From positions 1 through 6,515 of the forward strand of contig JASIEC010000019.1 in assembly GCA_030046135.1 (NCBI GenBank): a stretch of 6,515 bases of DNA, in the 5' to 3' direction. This DNA is from Thermoplasmata archaeon. Its GTDB lineage: Archaea > Thermoplasmatota > Thermoplasmata > Lutacidiplasmatales > UBA184. Numbering within the stretch: position 1 is the stretch's first letter; every line of letters starts with the position of its first letter. The notes under the pieces are model-generated. The model was not told where the DNA came from. It made no database searches and saw only the letters and a list, made by a program, of their open reading frames with translations. Shown here in pieces: positions 1-6,088 of the stretch. Made by a program: the position numbers and the translations under genes.

Positions 1-312
1 CTGACCGGGAGCCCGAAGGCCGGGGCCCGTCCCGAGGTGCTGTTCTCGACGCTCTCCCGGGAATCCCGGGTGTACCCGTTCCTCTTCGTCGTCGGGGAGG
101 GGCGGTGGCTCCTCGGGGCCCTCGGAAGCTCGTCGCCGCCGGCCGCCGAGCAGCCGGCCCGTCGTCCTGTCCTGCCGACCCTCCGGGAGTACCTCGAGGG
201 GATCGAGCTCGTCCAGGAGGTCGCGTCGGCGGTCTCGACGCCGCTCGACCATCGGTACGATCGACTGCTGCCCTCGCCGTCGTCCCACGACTCGCCCCGA
301 CGTGGCGGTTGA
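1..312 (+). CDS. C-terminal fragment of an unrecognised protein (5' end outside the window)
   Basis: The frame is open from base 1 to a TGA at 310-312, giving 103 residues, so this is the 3' end of a gene that begins left of the window. A GTG at 37 lies in frame, but nothing marks it as a start and it has no clear ribosome binding site. The fragment has a hydrophobic, probably beta-rich stretch (VYPFLFVVGEGRWLLGAL), then a Pro/Ala/Arg-rich linker, then a likely helix (LREYLEGIELVQEVASAV) and a Ser/Pro/Arg-rich tail. Third codon positions are almost all G or C, as in the neighbouring genes, which supports real coding. I do not recognise the family and assign no function. It converges on the minus-strand regulator with a 45-base gap. 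The reading frame is fairly secure; the identity is unknown. Confidence 0.55.
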   Translation: MTGSPKAGARPEVLFSTLSRESRVYPFLFVVGEGRWLLGALGSSSPPAAEQPARRPVLPTLREYLEGIELVQEVASAVSTPLDHRYDRLLPSPSSHDSPRRGG

Positions 313-320
313 CCGGGAGG

Positions 321-335
321 CCGGGGGTCGCCCGG
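321..335. terminator. Small GC stem-loop between convergent genes
   Basis: CCGGG (321-325) and CCCGG (331-335) can pair around a five-base loop. The site lies between the stop of the left partial gene (312) and the stop of the minus-strand regulator (358), where transcripts from both sides end. No T-rich tract follows on either strand, and archaeal termination usually depends on one. In such GC-rich DNA short stems also arise by chance, so this is only a weak terminator candidate. Confidence 0.2.
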
Positions 336-357
336 GGCGGGACGGCCGCCGCGCCCC

Positions 358-3351
358 TCACCTCGACTCGGCGGCTCGGTAGAGATAGACCCTGCGCGCC
401 GAGCCCGGCAGGCGGACGGAACGCCGCTCCACCCGACCGCTCTCGAGGAGCCGGCCCAGGCCGCGCGCCAGGGCGCTGCGGGGGACTCCGATCTCCTCTG
501 CGAGGGTCCTCTCACTGACCCCCGTCGGCAACGCGCCGGGCGATGCCGTCAGGGGCTCGCGGCGCTCGCTGAGGAGGGCCAGGATGCGGGTCCGGAGCGA
601 GACTCGCGAGCTCGGGGCCACCCCGGTCTCCGGGACGAGGAGGAGGTGGTCCGGGAGACGAGAGATCTCCGCGGTGGCGACACCTCGCCAGCGCTCGCGG
701 ATCGCCGGCGGACCGGTGTAGGGGAGGAGTGCGAATCGGCGTCGCCAGCGGGCCTCGAGGGAGGGGAGCCCCTGCCGCCGCGCCCACTCCGCGAACGAGT
801 AGGCGACCTCGAGATGGTCCCACGGGATCCCAAATTTCCGCGCGCACGCCCACGCCCGCTCGAGGGAGTGGCGTGCTCCCCGACGGTCCCCTGCGATCTC
901 GAGGATCCGGCTCCGGCTGCACCAGTACTCCACGCCCCAGGCGGGCGATTCCCGATCCCGGCGCTGCGGAGGCGGGAGCAGGCGCAGCGCGGCCTCGGGA
1001 TCTCCTCCGACCGCGCGAACGAGGGCCCGGCCGGTCGCCACCAGGCGCGGGAGGTACGAGTGGTGGAACCCGGGGAGCCTCGCGTCGGCCTCCTCGAACG
1101 CGACGTGGGCAGCGGCCCAGTCTCCCTCGACCGTGTGACACCAGCCTCGGCTGTGCGCCACGAGGAGGAGGTGGGGCTTCGACTCGAATCGGGCGAGGAT
1201 CTCCTCGGCGGCAAGGTAGTGGGCCCGCGACCGTTCGATGAGCCTCAGCTGGAACTCAACCCCCGCGACGAGCTGGAGGGCCCAGGCGATGTCCAGCGGC
1301 CGGCGATGACGGCGGGCGTGCGTGAGCGAGGTGTGCGCGAACCGCAGCGCGGCCACGGCGTCGCCGCGCTGCAAGGCGACGTCCGCCTGAATGCCGATAG
1401 TCACCTCGCGGAGGCGTCGGTAGTCGGCGGACCGATGCCGGCCGATCCGCTGAATCTCCCGGAGCACCCGGACGCAGTCGGACGGTCGATCGGACCGGAG
1501 GAGCAGCAGCGCCTCCACGATGCGCAGCCGCATACGCTCGAAGTCGTGCCGGCCGTCTTCGAGCCGGGCGATGGTACGAAGGATCCTCCGCCGCTGCGCC
1601 TCGGCGTGCCGAGCTGACCAGCCCTGGAGTCCCTCGAGGTACTCCACCATCCTCCGGGCCTCGGCGGGCGCCGCCCGGCCCGCGGCCCGAAGGTCCTGTC
1701 GCAAGCGGGCCAGCTCGCGCGACGCCTCGGCGGTGCTCCGAGTGACGAGCCGCTCGAGCCCCCAGCAACGCGCGAGCCACGCCGTGTCGGCGGGGATCGG
1801 GAGGCGGGCGAGACCGTCCAGCGCGCGCTCGAGGACGTCCCACTCGAGCATCGTCCGCAGACGCCGGACGACGGCGACCTGCAGGGCGATCCTGCGATCC
1901 AGGTACGCTCGGGACGGGTGCGGAGGGAGGGGCACCTCGCTCAGGAGATCGACCGCCGAGCGGTAGGCGCCGCGTTCGGCCGCCTCGCCGGCCGCAATCT
2001 CGAGCACGCGGAGCGCTCCCAGGTGGTCGCCGACGGCGGTCCGGAGCCGGATCTCCGTCGCTCGGTCCGAGGGCCGGTGCCTCGACCACCATGAGATCAG
2101 GCGGACGAGCGTCCGCCGGTCCGGCCCGGGACTGTGTTCCAGGACGACCGAGGGGAGGAGCTCGTGGTCGAACGAGTACCTCCGGCCCGACGCGTCCGCG
2201 CCGCGGATGGGCCAGCCAAACCGGGCGTACGGGGCGAGCCGACGCAGGACCGCGGCCTCGGGCAGGCCCGCCGCGACGGCCAGGGAGTCGACGTCAAACT
2301 CATGCCCGAGGTATGCCGCGAGGTGGAGGAGTCGACGGTCGTCGCGAGGGAGCTCTCGATAGCGATCGAGGATCGCGTGCGAGACCACCGTGGGAATCGC
2401 GGGCCCCCGTGGCCCCTGCCCACGCCTCGTCGCGGGGCTCGTCGGTCGCTCCGCCCTTGGACCGGGGGTGGCGGGGAGCGCGGCGACGGTCTCTACGAGG
2501 TAGTACGGTGTCCCGCCGATCGATCTCAGGATCTGGGCGAGACCGGAACGTCGCCGGGCAACGTCGACCGGCTCCCCGAGCAGCAGGGCTGCGAGCCGAA
2601 GTCGATCCTCCTCCAGAAGGGGGGGGAGCTCGAGATGTCGCAGGAGCCCTGAGCGAGCCGCATCGCCGAGCTCGACGCCGAGGCGGCTCCCCTCCCAGGA
2701 GGTGGGGCCGGTCCGCGCCGCGGCAATGACGACCCACCGGTGAAGATGGACGCGGGACAGGAGCAGGCGGAAGCCCCGGAGCGACTCGGCGTCCGACCAC
2801 TGGAGGTCGTCGAGGAGGAGAAGCAGCGGTCGCTCGGCCGAGCTCGACTCCCACTCTCGGAGGAGATCGAGAAGGAGGCTATCGACGGGCTCGTGACGAC
2901 CCGAACGGTCGGGCGCTCGGTCGCTCCCTTCCCCCATGTTCGCTCCCGGGCGGAGACCGCTCCGCGCGTCGGAGCGTGCGCGCGGCAGGTTCGCGGAGGT
3001 TTGACTCAGGACGAACAACGGCTCGGTCGACTCGGCGATCCCGGTCCCCCATCGGACGTCGAACCCCCTGCGGAGAGCCAGGGTCCGGATCTCTCGAAGA
3101 AGTCTCGACTTGCCCATGCCCGCGGGCCCGGTGGTGATCCAGCAGGACCCCTGCCCCTGCAACGCCTGACGAAGGGCGTCGTCGAGCCAGCGCAGCTCGC
3201 GCTCTCGCCCCACGCAGGGCAGCGTGGCCGCGGCCCAAACTCTCGGCGGAGCCTCGCTCGAGACCCGCGGGTGGCCCGACGTCCGTCGGCCAACGTCCCG
3301 AGGGCTTCCGGCACCCGGGACCACGGCGGCGGCGAGCTCGGTCGGCTCCAA
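358..3351 (-). CDS. STAND-type P-loop ATPase regulator with TPR-like repeats and C-terminal winged helix
   Basis: Probably an ATP-dependent signal-sensing transcription regulator with a MalT-like layout, 997 residues from a TTG start at 3351. The N-terminal ATPase domain opens with VGRERELRWL (about 47-56). Walker A is GPAGMGKS (75-82), Walker B LLLLLDDLQWSD (176-187), and AAART (about 210-214) sits where a sensor Arg is expected. A GGTP motif (279-282) resembles the GxP motif of STAND ATPases. A winged-helix-like segment follows (about 324-421), then a long helical, Arg/Ala/Leu-rich region with TPR-like units (about 440-875; clearest at 683-759 and 809-842). The end (about 916-992) reads as a winged helix, with LAEEIGVPRSALARGLGRLL as recognition region and RRVYLY as wing. 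An Arg/Ser/Gly-rich insert (about 124-156) lies between the Walker motifs. The TTG start is chosen because AGGAGGTG lies just upstream. The gene is divergent from the secreted-protein gene. ATPase and HTH assignments are secure; ligand and targets are unknown. Confidence 0.85.
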   Translation of the reverse strand: MEPTELAAAVVPGAGSPRDVGRRTSGHPRVSSEAPPRVWAAATLPCVGRERELRWLDDALRQALQGQGSCWITTGPAGMGKSRLLREIRTLALRRGFDVRWGTGIAESTEPLFVLSQTSANLPRARSDARSGLRPGANMGEGSDRAPDRSGRHEPVDSLLLDLLREWESSSAERPLLLLLDDLQWSDAESLRGFRLLLSRVHLHRWVVIAAARTGPTSWEGSRLGVELGDAARSGLLRHLELPPLLEEDRLRLAALLLGEPVDVARRRSGLAQILRSIGGTPYYLVETVAALPATPGPRAERPTSPATRRGQGPRGPAIPTVVSHAILDRYRELPRDDRRLLHLAAYLGHEFDVDSLAVAAGLPEAAVLRRLAPYARFGWPIRGADASGRRYSFDHELLPSVVLEHSPGPDRRTLVRLISWWSRHRPSDRATEIRLRTAVGDHLGALRVLEIAAGEAAERGAYRSAVDLLSEVPLPPHPSRAYLDRRIALQVAVVRRLRTMLEWDVLERALDGLARLPIPADTAWLARCWGLERLVTRSTAEASRELARLRQDLRAAGRAAPAEARRMVEYLEGLQGWSARHAEAQRRRILRTIARLEDGRHDFERMRLRIVEALLLLRSDRPSDCVRVLREIQRIGRHRSADYRRLREVTIGIQADVALQRGDAVAALRFAHTSLTHARRHRRPLDIAWALQLVAGVEFQLRLIERSRAHYLAAEEILARFESKPHLLLVAHSRGWCHTVEGDWAAAHVAFEEADARLPGFHHSYLPRLVATGRALVRAVGGDPEAALRLLPPPQRRDRESPAWGVEYWCSRSRILEIAGDRRGARHSLERAWACARKFGIPWDHLEVAYSFAEWARRQGLPSLEARWRRRFALLPYTGPPAIRERWRGVATAEISRLPDHLLLVPETGVAPSSRVSLRTRILALLSERREPLTASPGALPTGVSERTLAEEIGVPRSALARGLGRLLESGRVERRSVRLPGSARRVYLYRAAESR

Positions 3352-3355
3352 GAGG

Positions 3356-3363
3356 CACCTCCT
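3356..3363 (-). promoter_or_regulatory. Shine-Dalgarno site that fixes a TTG start
   Basis: On the minus strand AGGAGGTG is followed by CCTC and then TTG at 3351-3349, in frame with the ATPase. The motif matches the sequence complementary to the 3' end of archaeal 16S rRNA, and AGGAGG lies six bases from the TTG. The upstream in-frame GTG at 3474 would add 41 residues with no recognisable fold and is itself part of a GGAGGTG. The TTG is therefore the better start. Confidence 0.75.
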
Positions 3364-3372
3364 CGAGCGGGA

Positions 3373-3392
3373 CCCCGCACAGGTGCGCGGGG
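3373..3392. promoter_or_regulatory. 20-bp imperfect palindrome, candidate operator for the regulator gene
   Basis: On the minus strand the sequence reads CCCCGCGCACCTGTGCGGGG. It is symmetric except for one G/T pair at positions 7/14 and the centre. It lies 9 bases upstream of the SD of the ATPase gene and just downstream of the only AT-rich patch in the divergent region. A site between TATA box and translation start, overlapping the expected transcription start, would suit a repressor or autoregulation. In RNA it could instead fold as a leader hairpin. The dyad is seen directly; its function is inferred. Confidence 0.4.
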
Positions 3393-3393
3393 G

Positions 3394-3401
3394 ACTTATC
3401 G
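3394..3401 (-). promoter_or_regulatory. Possible TATA element of the regulator gene
   Basis: CGATAAGT on the minus strand is the most AT-rich short stretch between the two divergent starts. Archaeal TATA boxes lie about 25 bases before the transcription start. That would put the start near 3373 and give a leader of roughly 20 bases containing the SD at 3363-3356, which is a sensible geometry. The match to a TATA consensus is poor and no clear BRE was seen, so this is tentative. Read on the plus strand, the same patch could also serve the secreted-protein gene, with a leader of about 100 bases. Confidence 0.25.
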
Positions 3402-3510
3402 TTGCATCCTCGCTCGCCCGGCCGCGCCGATGTGCCAGCCCTCGGGGTGCCTGAATCAGAGGAGCGCAACGCACCTCCGCGGGATCTCGAGGCGGAGCGG
3501 TCGGGCGCGC

Positions 3511-3516
3511 AGGAGG
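3511..3516 (+). promoter_or_regulatory. Shine-Dalgarno site of the secreted-protein gene
   Basis: AGGAGG lies five bases before the ATG at 3522. This decides the start: the same frame stays open upstream to an ATG at 3402, but the 40 residues that would add are charged, Pro/Arg-rich and would precede, and so spoil, a clean signal peptide. Confidence 0.85.
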
Positions 3517-3521
3517 AACCG

Positions 3522-3611
3522 ATGAGTGCGTGGAAAACCGCCGTTCGAATCGCGATTGTCGTGGTGCTGGTGGTCGGGGTCCTTGGCTACGGCCCGGGCG
3601 ATGCGAAAGCC
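3522..3611 (+). other. Signal peptide of the secreted protein
   Basis: Residues 1-30 show the classic three parts: a basic start (K5, R9), a hydrophobic core (IAIVVVLVVGVLGY, 10-23) and a polar end with the A-x-A motif AKA at 28-30. Cleavage after Ala30 would leave a mature chain starting MLACCP. No twin-arginine motif is present, so Sec export is expected. The hydrophobic core could also stay as a membrane anchor if it is not cleaved. Confidence 0.8.
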
Positions 3612-6080
3612 ATGCTCGCGTGCTGCCCGGGGGGTGGCGGCGGAGGCGGGGGAGGCGGTGGAGGGTCGAACGAGCTCGTGATCTACGTTTACATCACGCC
3701 CGCCGACGGGATGATTGAGCTCTCGGGAGGGGGAGCCCCCGTAACGTACGTTCAGGACGGCTCTTACGCCGTGGTCTCTCCGAACACCAGCTACAACGTC
3801 CAAGCGATCCCGAGCCAGGGGTACCAATTCACATCGTGGTCCGGCTACCAGCTGACGTTCGGCTCGAAGTCGGATGTCAACACGACGATCAAGTCCGCCA
3901 AGACGTGGGCGGATCTCAATCTGACGCTCGCTCCGGGGGGATACTTCAACGTCACCGTGCACGTCAAGCCGGCCGACGGCGAGGTCCTGATCTACGGGCC
4001 GGGTGCCAACGCCACTCCCTACACGAACGGGCAGGTGGCCGACCTGTGGTCGGCCGATTCGTACTCGGCGCAGGCCGTGCCGGGCACGAACTACACCTTC
4101 AGCAAGTGGGGGAGCGACAACGTGGTCCTTCAGTCGAAGACGACGGGCCTGACGAACTTCACAAGCTCGAACCCCGCGAAGACCGTGAAGGGCGCCCTCA
4201 ATCTCACCCTCGTCGCCTCGCCGTGGTACGTGGTTCGGTTCTACGCCGCCGGCCTTCCGGGGACGATCGCCCTGTGGGACCCGCTCGCGAACACGACGCA
4301 GACCTTCACCAACGACTCCGTCGGCTACATGCCGGCGTCGCTGCCGATGTTGATGACCGCGGAGCTCTCGCCCGGGTGGAATTTCGACCAGTGGTACGCC
4401 CCCGCCGAGTCGATCGCCCAACCGTTCTCCCAGAGCACGTCGATCACCTTCGACGGATCGGGCAGCGTCGCCCTCATCGCGTCGCCCAACACCACCTCGC
4501 CGACGTTCAACTGGTCCGGCTACTCCGTGAACTACTCAGAACCCCTTGAGTCCGTGACGGGGTCGTTCACGGTACCCTGGCTCGCCCCGAACGCGAGCTA
4601 TCCGTCCGACGAAGGGTACATCGCGGACGAGGCGCTCGAAGGCCTCGCCATCGGCGGGCAGGGGCCCGGTCAGGCGGTGGTCGAGGCGGGCGTTGGAGAG
4701 TACCTACTCACCTCCAACACGACGGTGGTGCCGTTCATCTTCGCCGACGAGCTCGTGAATCTGAGCTGGGGCAGCGGACAGGACTCGCCCGTCTACTCGT
4801 TCGTCCAGTGCTTCTACCCGAACTGGTTCTTCAACGAGATCGAGGAGTCGAATGCCCCCGTCCCTCCAGGGTGCGGGATCACTCCGGAGTACGGCCAGGT
4901 GCCATACTTCGGCCCCGAACCTTCTCCCGGCCAGACGGTGAGTGTCAACGTCTCCTTCACCGAAGTGAACGACTTCCCCGAGATGACGTTCGTGGTGGAC
5001 TGGCCGAACAACGGGATCCGGACGACGAACCTGGGCGGGGGCGGCGGGAACTCCGAGTACTGGAGGAACCCGGTCCCCTCGGGCGAAGCGACCTGGTTCG
5101 TCCAGTTCGCGCCCAACCCGTGGTCGTACAGCTGCTACACGTCGGGCTACGACTTCAGCTCGGCCTGCGTCGCCCCGCCCCTGGTGTTGTCCGCCGCCGA
5201 CTTCTCGGGCGAGTCGGTCGGGTACCCCGTCGGGTCCACCTGGACGACCGACTTGCACCTGGAAGGCGGCGCCGTGACCCAGGACGTCGGCGCGTTCCAG
5301 CCGTACTATGACGACCAGAATGTCTCCACGTTCGTGCCGACTCCCCTCAACACGACCACCGGTTCGTTCGGGGTTCCTGCCGACGCCCCGCTGGCATGCG
5401 CCTACTGTCTCTCCGGCACCAGTACGACCTACACACCGCAGAGCTCCGGGGCCTACTCGATCAACTACACGGAAACGAGCACCTCGAAGTACAGCCTCGC
5501 CGCCTCGGAGGGCTACATCAACGGGCCCGACGTGTATCCGAACGGGACTGTCGAGGCCCGTACCAACTCCGGCGCCGACGGGTTGGGGGCGGGAGAGATC
5601 TGGACCCAGCAAGGGTACGGCTGGGGCGGCGTCACCGTCTCCGCGACCGGCTACTACCTGCTGTCGTTCCAGTGGACCGTGGCCTACCTCCTCTACGCTA
5701 CCACGGAGATCTGCGTCGAGCCGGTCGACTTCTTCCCCTTCATCATCCCTCGAGGCTCGGATTGGGCGTCGGGCTACGTTGACGCGATCGCACGGATCAA
5801 CCAGTCGACACCGGACTTGGTCACCCTCGCGTCCTCGACGGCCTCCGTCGGCTCCGCGTGGTCTACCTGCATGGCGGGCCAGGATGCGATCGGCTCGGCA
5901 AGTGTCTCGTTCGCCTTCACGGTGCACATGGAGGCCGGTCAGATCTACAACATGCAGACGTACCTCTCCTCGGACGCCCTGGCCGGTGCGTCGGGTCTCG
6001 TCTCTGCCGACATGGTCACGGCCATGACAGGGTTCTTGACGAGCGCGGCGTTGACTCCGATCTACATCCCGCCGGCCTAG
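3522..6080 (+). CDS. Secreted multidomain protein with beta-rich repeats and a G1 (eqolisin)-like domain
   Basis: A predicted secreted or cell-surface protein of 852 residues. In order: signal peptide (1-30, candidate cut after AKA), Cys34-Cys35 followed by twelve glycines (37-48), three related beta-rich repeats (about 50-322), a domain resembling glutamic peptidases of family G1 (about 329-531), and an unassigned beta-rich C-terminal part (about 555-852). No C-terminal membrane helix or sorting motif is visible. The G1 resemblance rests on NWSGYSVN (330-337), VTGSFTVP (345-352), AIGGQGPGQAVVEAG (376-390), SPGQTVSVNVSF (468-479) and EATWFVQF (522-529). In my alignment the catalytic Gln is Glu388 and the catalytic Glu is Thr524, so activity is doubtful. 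Twenty-two N-X-S/T sequons fit a heavily N-glycosylated archaeal exoprotein. Ten cysteines, including C626-x-x-C629, could form disulfides. It is divergent from the STAND regulator and may be controlled by it. Secretion is fairly certain, the G1 fold likely, the function unknown. Confidence 0.85.
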   Translation: MSAWKTAVRIAIVVVLVVGVLGYGPGDAKAMLACCPGGGGGGGGGGGGSNELVIYVYITPADGMIELSGGGAPVTYVQDGSYAVVSPNTSYNVQAIPSQGYQFTSWSGYQLTFGSKSDVNTTIKSAKTWADLNLTLAPGGYFNVTVHVKPADGEVLIYGPGANATPYTNGQVADLWSADSYSAQAVPGTNYTFSKWGSDNVVLQSKTTGLTNFTSSNPAKTVKGALNLTLVASPWYVVRFYAAGLPGTIALWDPLANTTQTFTNDSVGYMPASLPMLMTAELSPGWNFDQWYAPAESIAQPFSQSTSITFDGSGSVALIASPNTTSPTFNWSGYSVNYSEPLESVTGSFTVPWLAPNASYPSDEGYIADEALEGLAIGGQGPGQAVVEAGVGEYLLTSNTTVVPFIFADELVNLSWGSGQDSPVYSFVQCFYPNWFFNEIEESNAPVPPGCGITPEYGQVPYFGPEPSPGQTVSVNVSFTEVNDFPEMTFVVDWPNNGIRTTNLGGGGGNSEYWRNPVPSGEATWFVQFAPNPWSYSCYTSGYDFSSACVAPPLVLSAADFSGESVGYPVGSTWTTDLHLEGGAVTQDVGAFQPYYDDQNVSTFVPTPLNTTTGSFGVPADAPLACAYCLSGTSTTYTPQSSGAYSINYTETSTSKYSLAASEGYINGPDVYPNGTVEARTNSGADGLGAGEIWTQQGYGWGGVTVSATGYYLLSFQWTVAYLLYATTEICVEPVDFFPFIIPRGSDWASGYVDAIARINQSTPDLVTLASSTASVGSAWSTCMAGQDAIGSASVSFAFTVHMEAGQIYNMQTYLSSDALAGASGLVSADMVTAMTGFLTSAALTPIYIPPA
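3630..3665 (+). repeat. Twelve-glycine tract after the signal peptide
   Basis: Codons 37-48 all encode glycine but mix GGG, GGT, GGC and GGA. The tract is thus not a pure short tandem repeat at DNA level, and the glycine run itself seems to be what is kept. It follows Cys34-Cys35-Pro36 and precedes the first beta repeat, so it probably acts as a flexible linker lifting the folded domains away from the cell surface. Confidence 0.85.
3669..4487 (+). repeat. Three tandem beta-rich protein repeats (about 90 residues each)
   Basis: Residues about 50-142, 143-234 and 235-322 share one pattern: a strand at the start (VIYVYITPADG, VTVHVKPADG, VVRFYAAGLPG), a mid-unit segment followed by an aromatic Y-x-F-x-x-W or W-x-F-x-x-W motif (YQFTSW 101-106, YTFSKW 191-196, WNFDQW 286-291), and a closing strand (LNLTLAP, LNLTLVASP, VALIASP). 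Units 1 and 2 are closest; unit 3 has diverged. The pattern recalls the InlB B-repeat-like modules of extracellular proteins, which usually act as spacers or adhesive modules. The repetition is seen directly; the family name is a judgement. Confidence 0.65.
4506..5114 (+). other. G1 peptidase (eqolisin)-like domain, catalytic pair apparently substituted
   Basis: Residues 329-531 follow the order of conserved blocks in family G1: N-W-[SA]-G-Y, then V-[TS]-G-S-[FW]-T-V-P, a G-[IL]-G/D-G block leading to Q-x-G, a Y-x-x-[FW]-Y-P-like block (here FVQCFYPNWF, 427-436), a P-G-x-x-[VI] block, and A-E-W-[IF]-V. In known enzymes the Gln of the Q-x-G block and the Glu of A-E-W are catalytic. Here the matching words are VEAG (Glu388, codon 4683-4685) and ATWFV (Thr524, codon 5091-5093). 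Glu522 lies two residues earlier, on the same face of the strand, and might substitute. Similarity is judged by eye. Confidence 0.6.
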
Positions 6081-6088
6081 CCGGCGGG
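6068..6088 (+). terminator. Perfect 9-bp hairpin with the TAG stop codon at its tip
   Basis: CCCGCCGGC (6068-6076) and GCCGGCGGG (6080-6088) are exact reverse complements around the loop CTA. The stop codon TAG (6078-6080) spans loop and stem top, and the last codons (Pro-Pro-Ala) form the 5' arm. No T-run follows, so it is not a standard intrinsic terminator. It could aid termination, protect the 3' end of the mRNA, or slow ribosomes at the stop. The structure is exact; the role is inferred. Confidence 0.45.

Noticed and set aside
105..518. Plus-strand open frame overlapping the left partial gene and the 3' end of the ATPase gene
   Set aside because: It overlaps two better-supported frames and has a Pro/Arg/Gly/Ala composition typical of out-of-frame GC-rich DNA.
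646..1617. Plus-strand open frame of 323 codons inside the ATPase gene
   Set aside because: It is antisense to the helical region of a gene with clear ATPase and winged-helix motifs. Its product has no recognisable domain, and long antisense frames are expected at this GC content.
3352..3474. GTG start at 3474 for the ATPase gene
   Set aside because: The added 41 residues show no fold, the GTG lies inside its own GGAGGTG, and the TTG at 3351 has a well-spaced SD.
3402..3521. Upstream extension of the secreted-protein gene to an ATG at 3402
   Set aside because: The AGGAGG five bases before 3522 and the clean signal peptide starting there fix the start. The extra 40 residues are charged, Pro/Arg-rich and would bury the signal peptide.
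3612..3626. Lipoprotein lipobox at Cys34
   Set aside because: The residues before it are Met-Leu-Ala rather than Leu-[small]-[Gly/Ala], and a better type I cleavage motif (AKA) ends at residue 30.
3456..4421. Minus-strand open frame of 321 codons over the secreted-protein gene
   Set aside because: It is antisense to the signal peptide, poly-Gly and repeat region; the product is Arg/Gly/Val-rich without domains.
4704..5927. Minus-strand open frame of 407 codons over the secreted-protein gene
   Set aside because: It is antisense to the G1-like and C-terminal domains, of biased Arg/Gly/Val composition, and has no recognisable motif.
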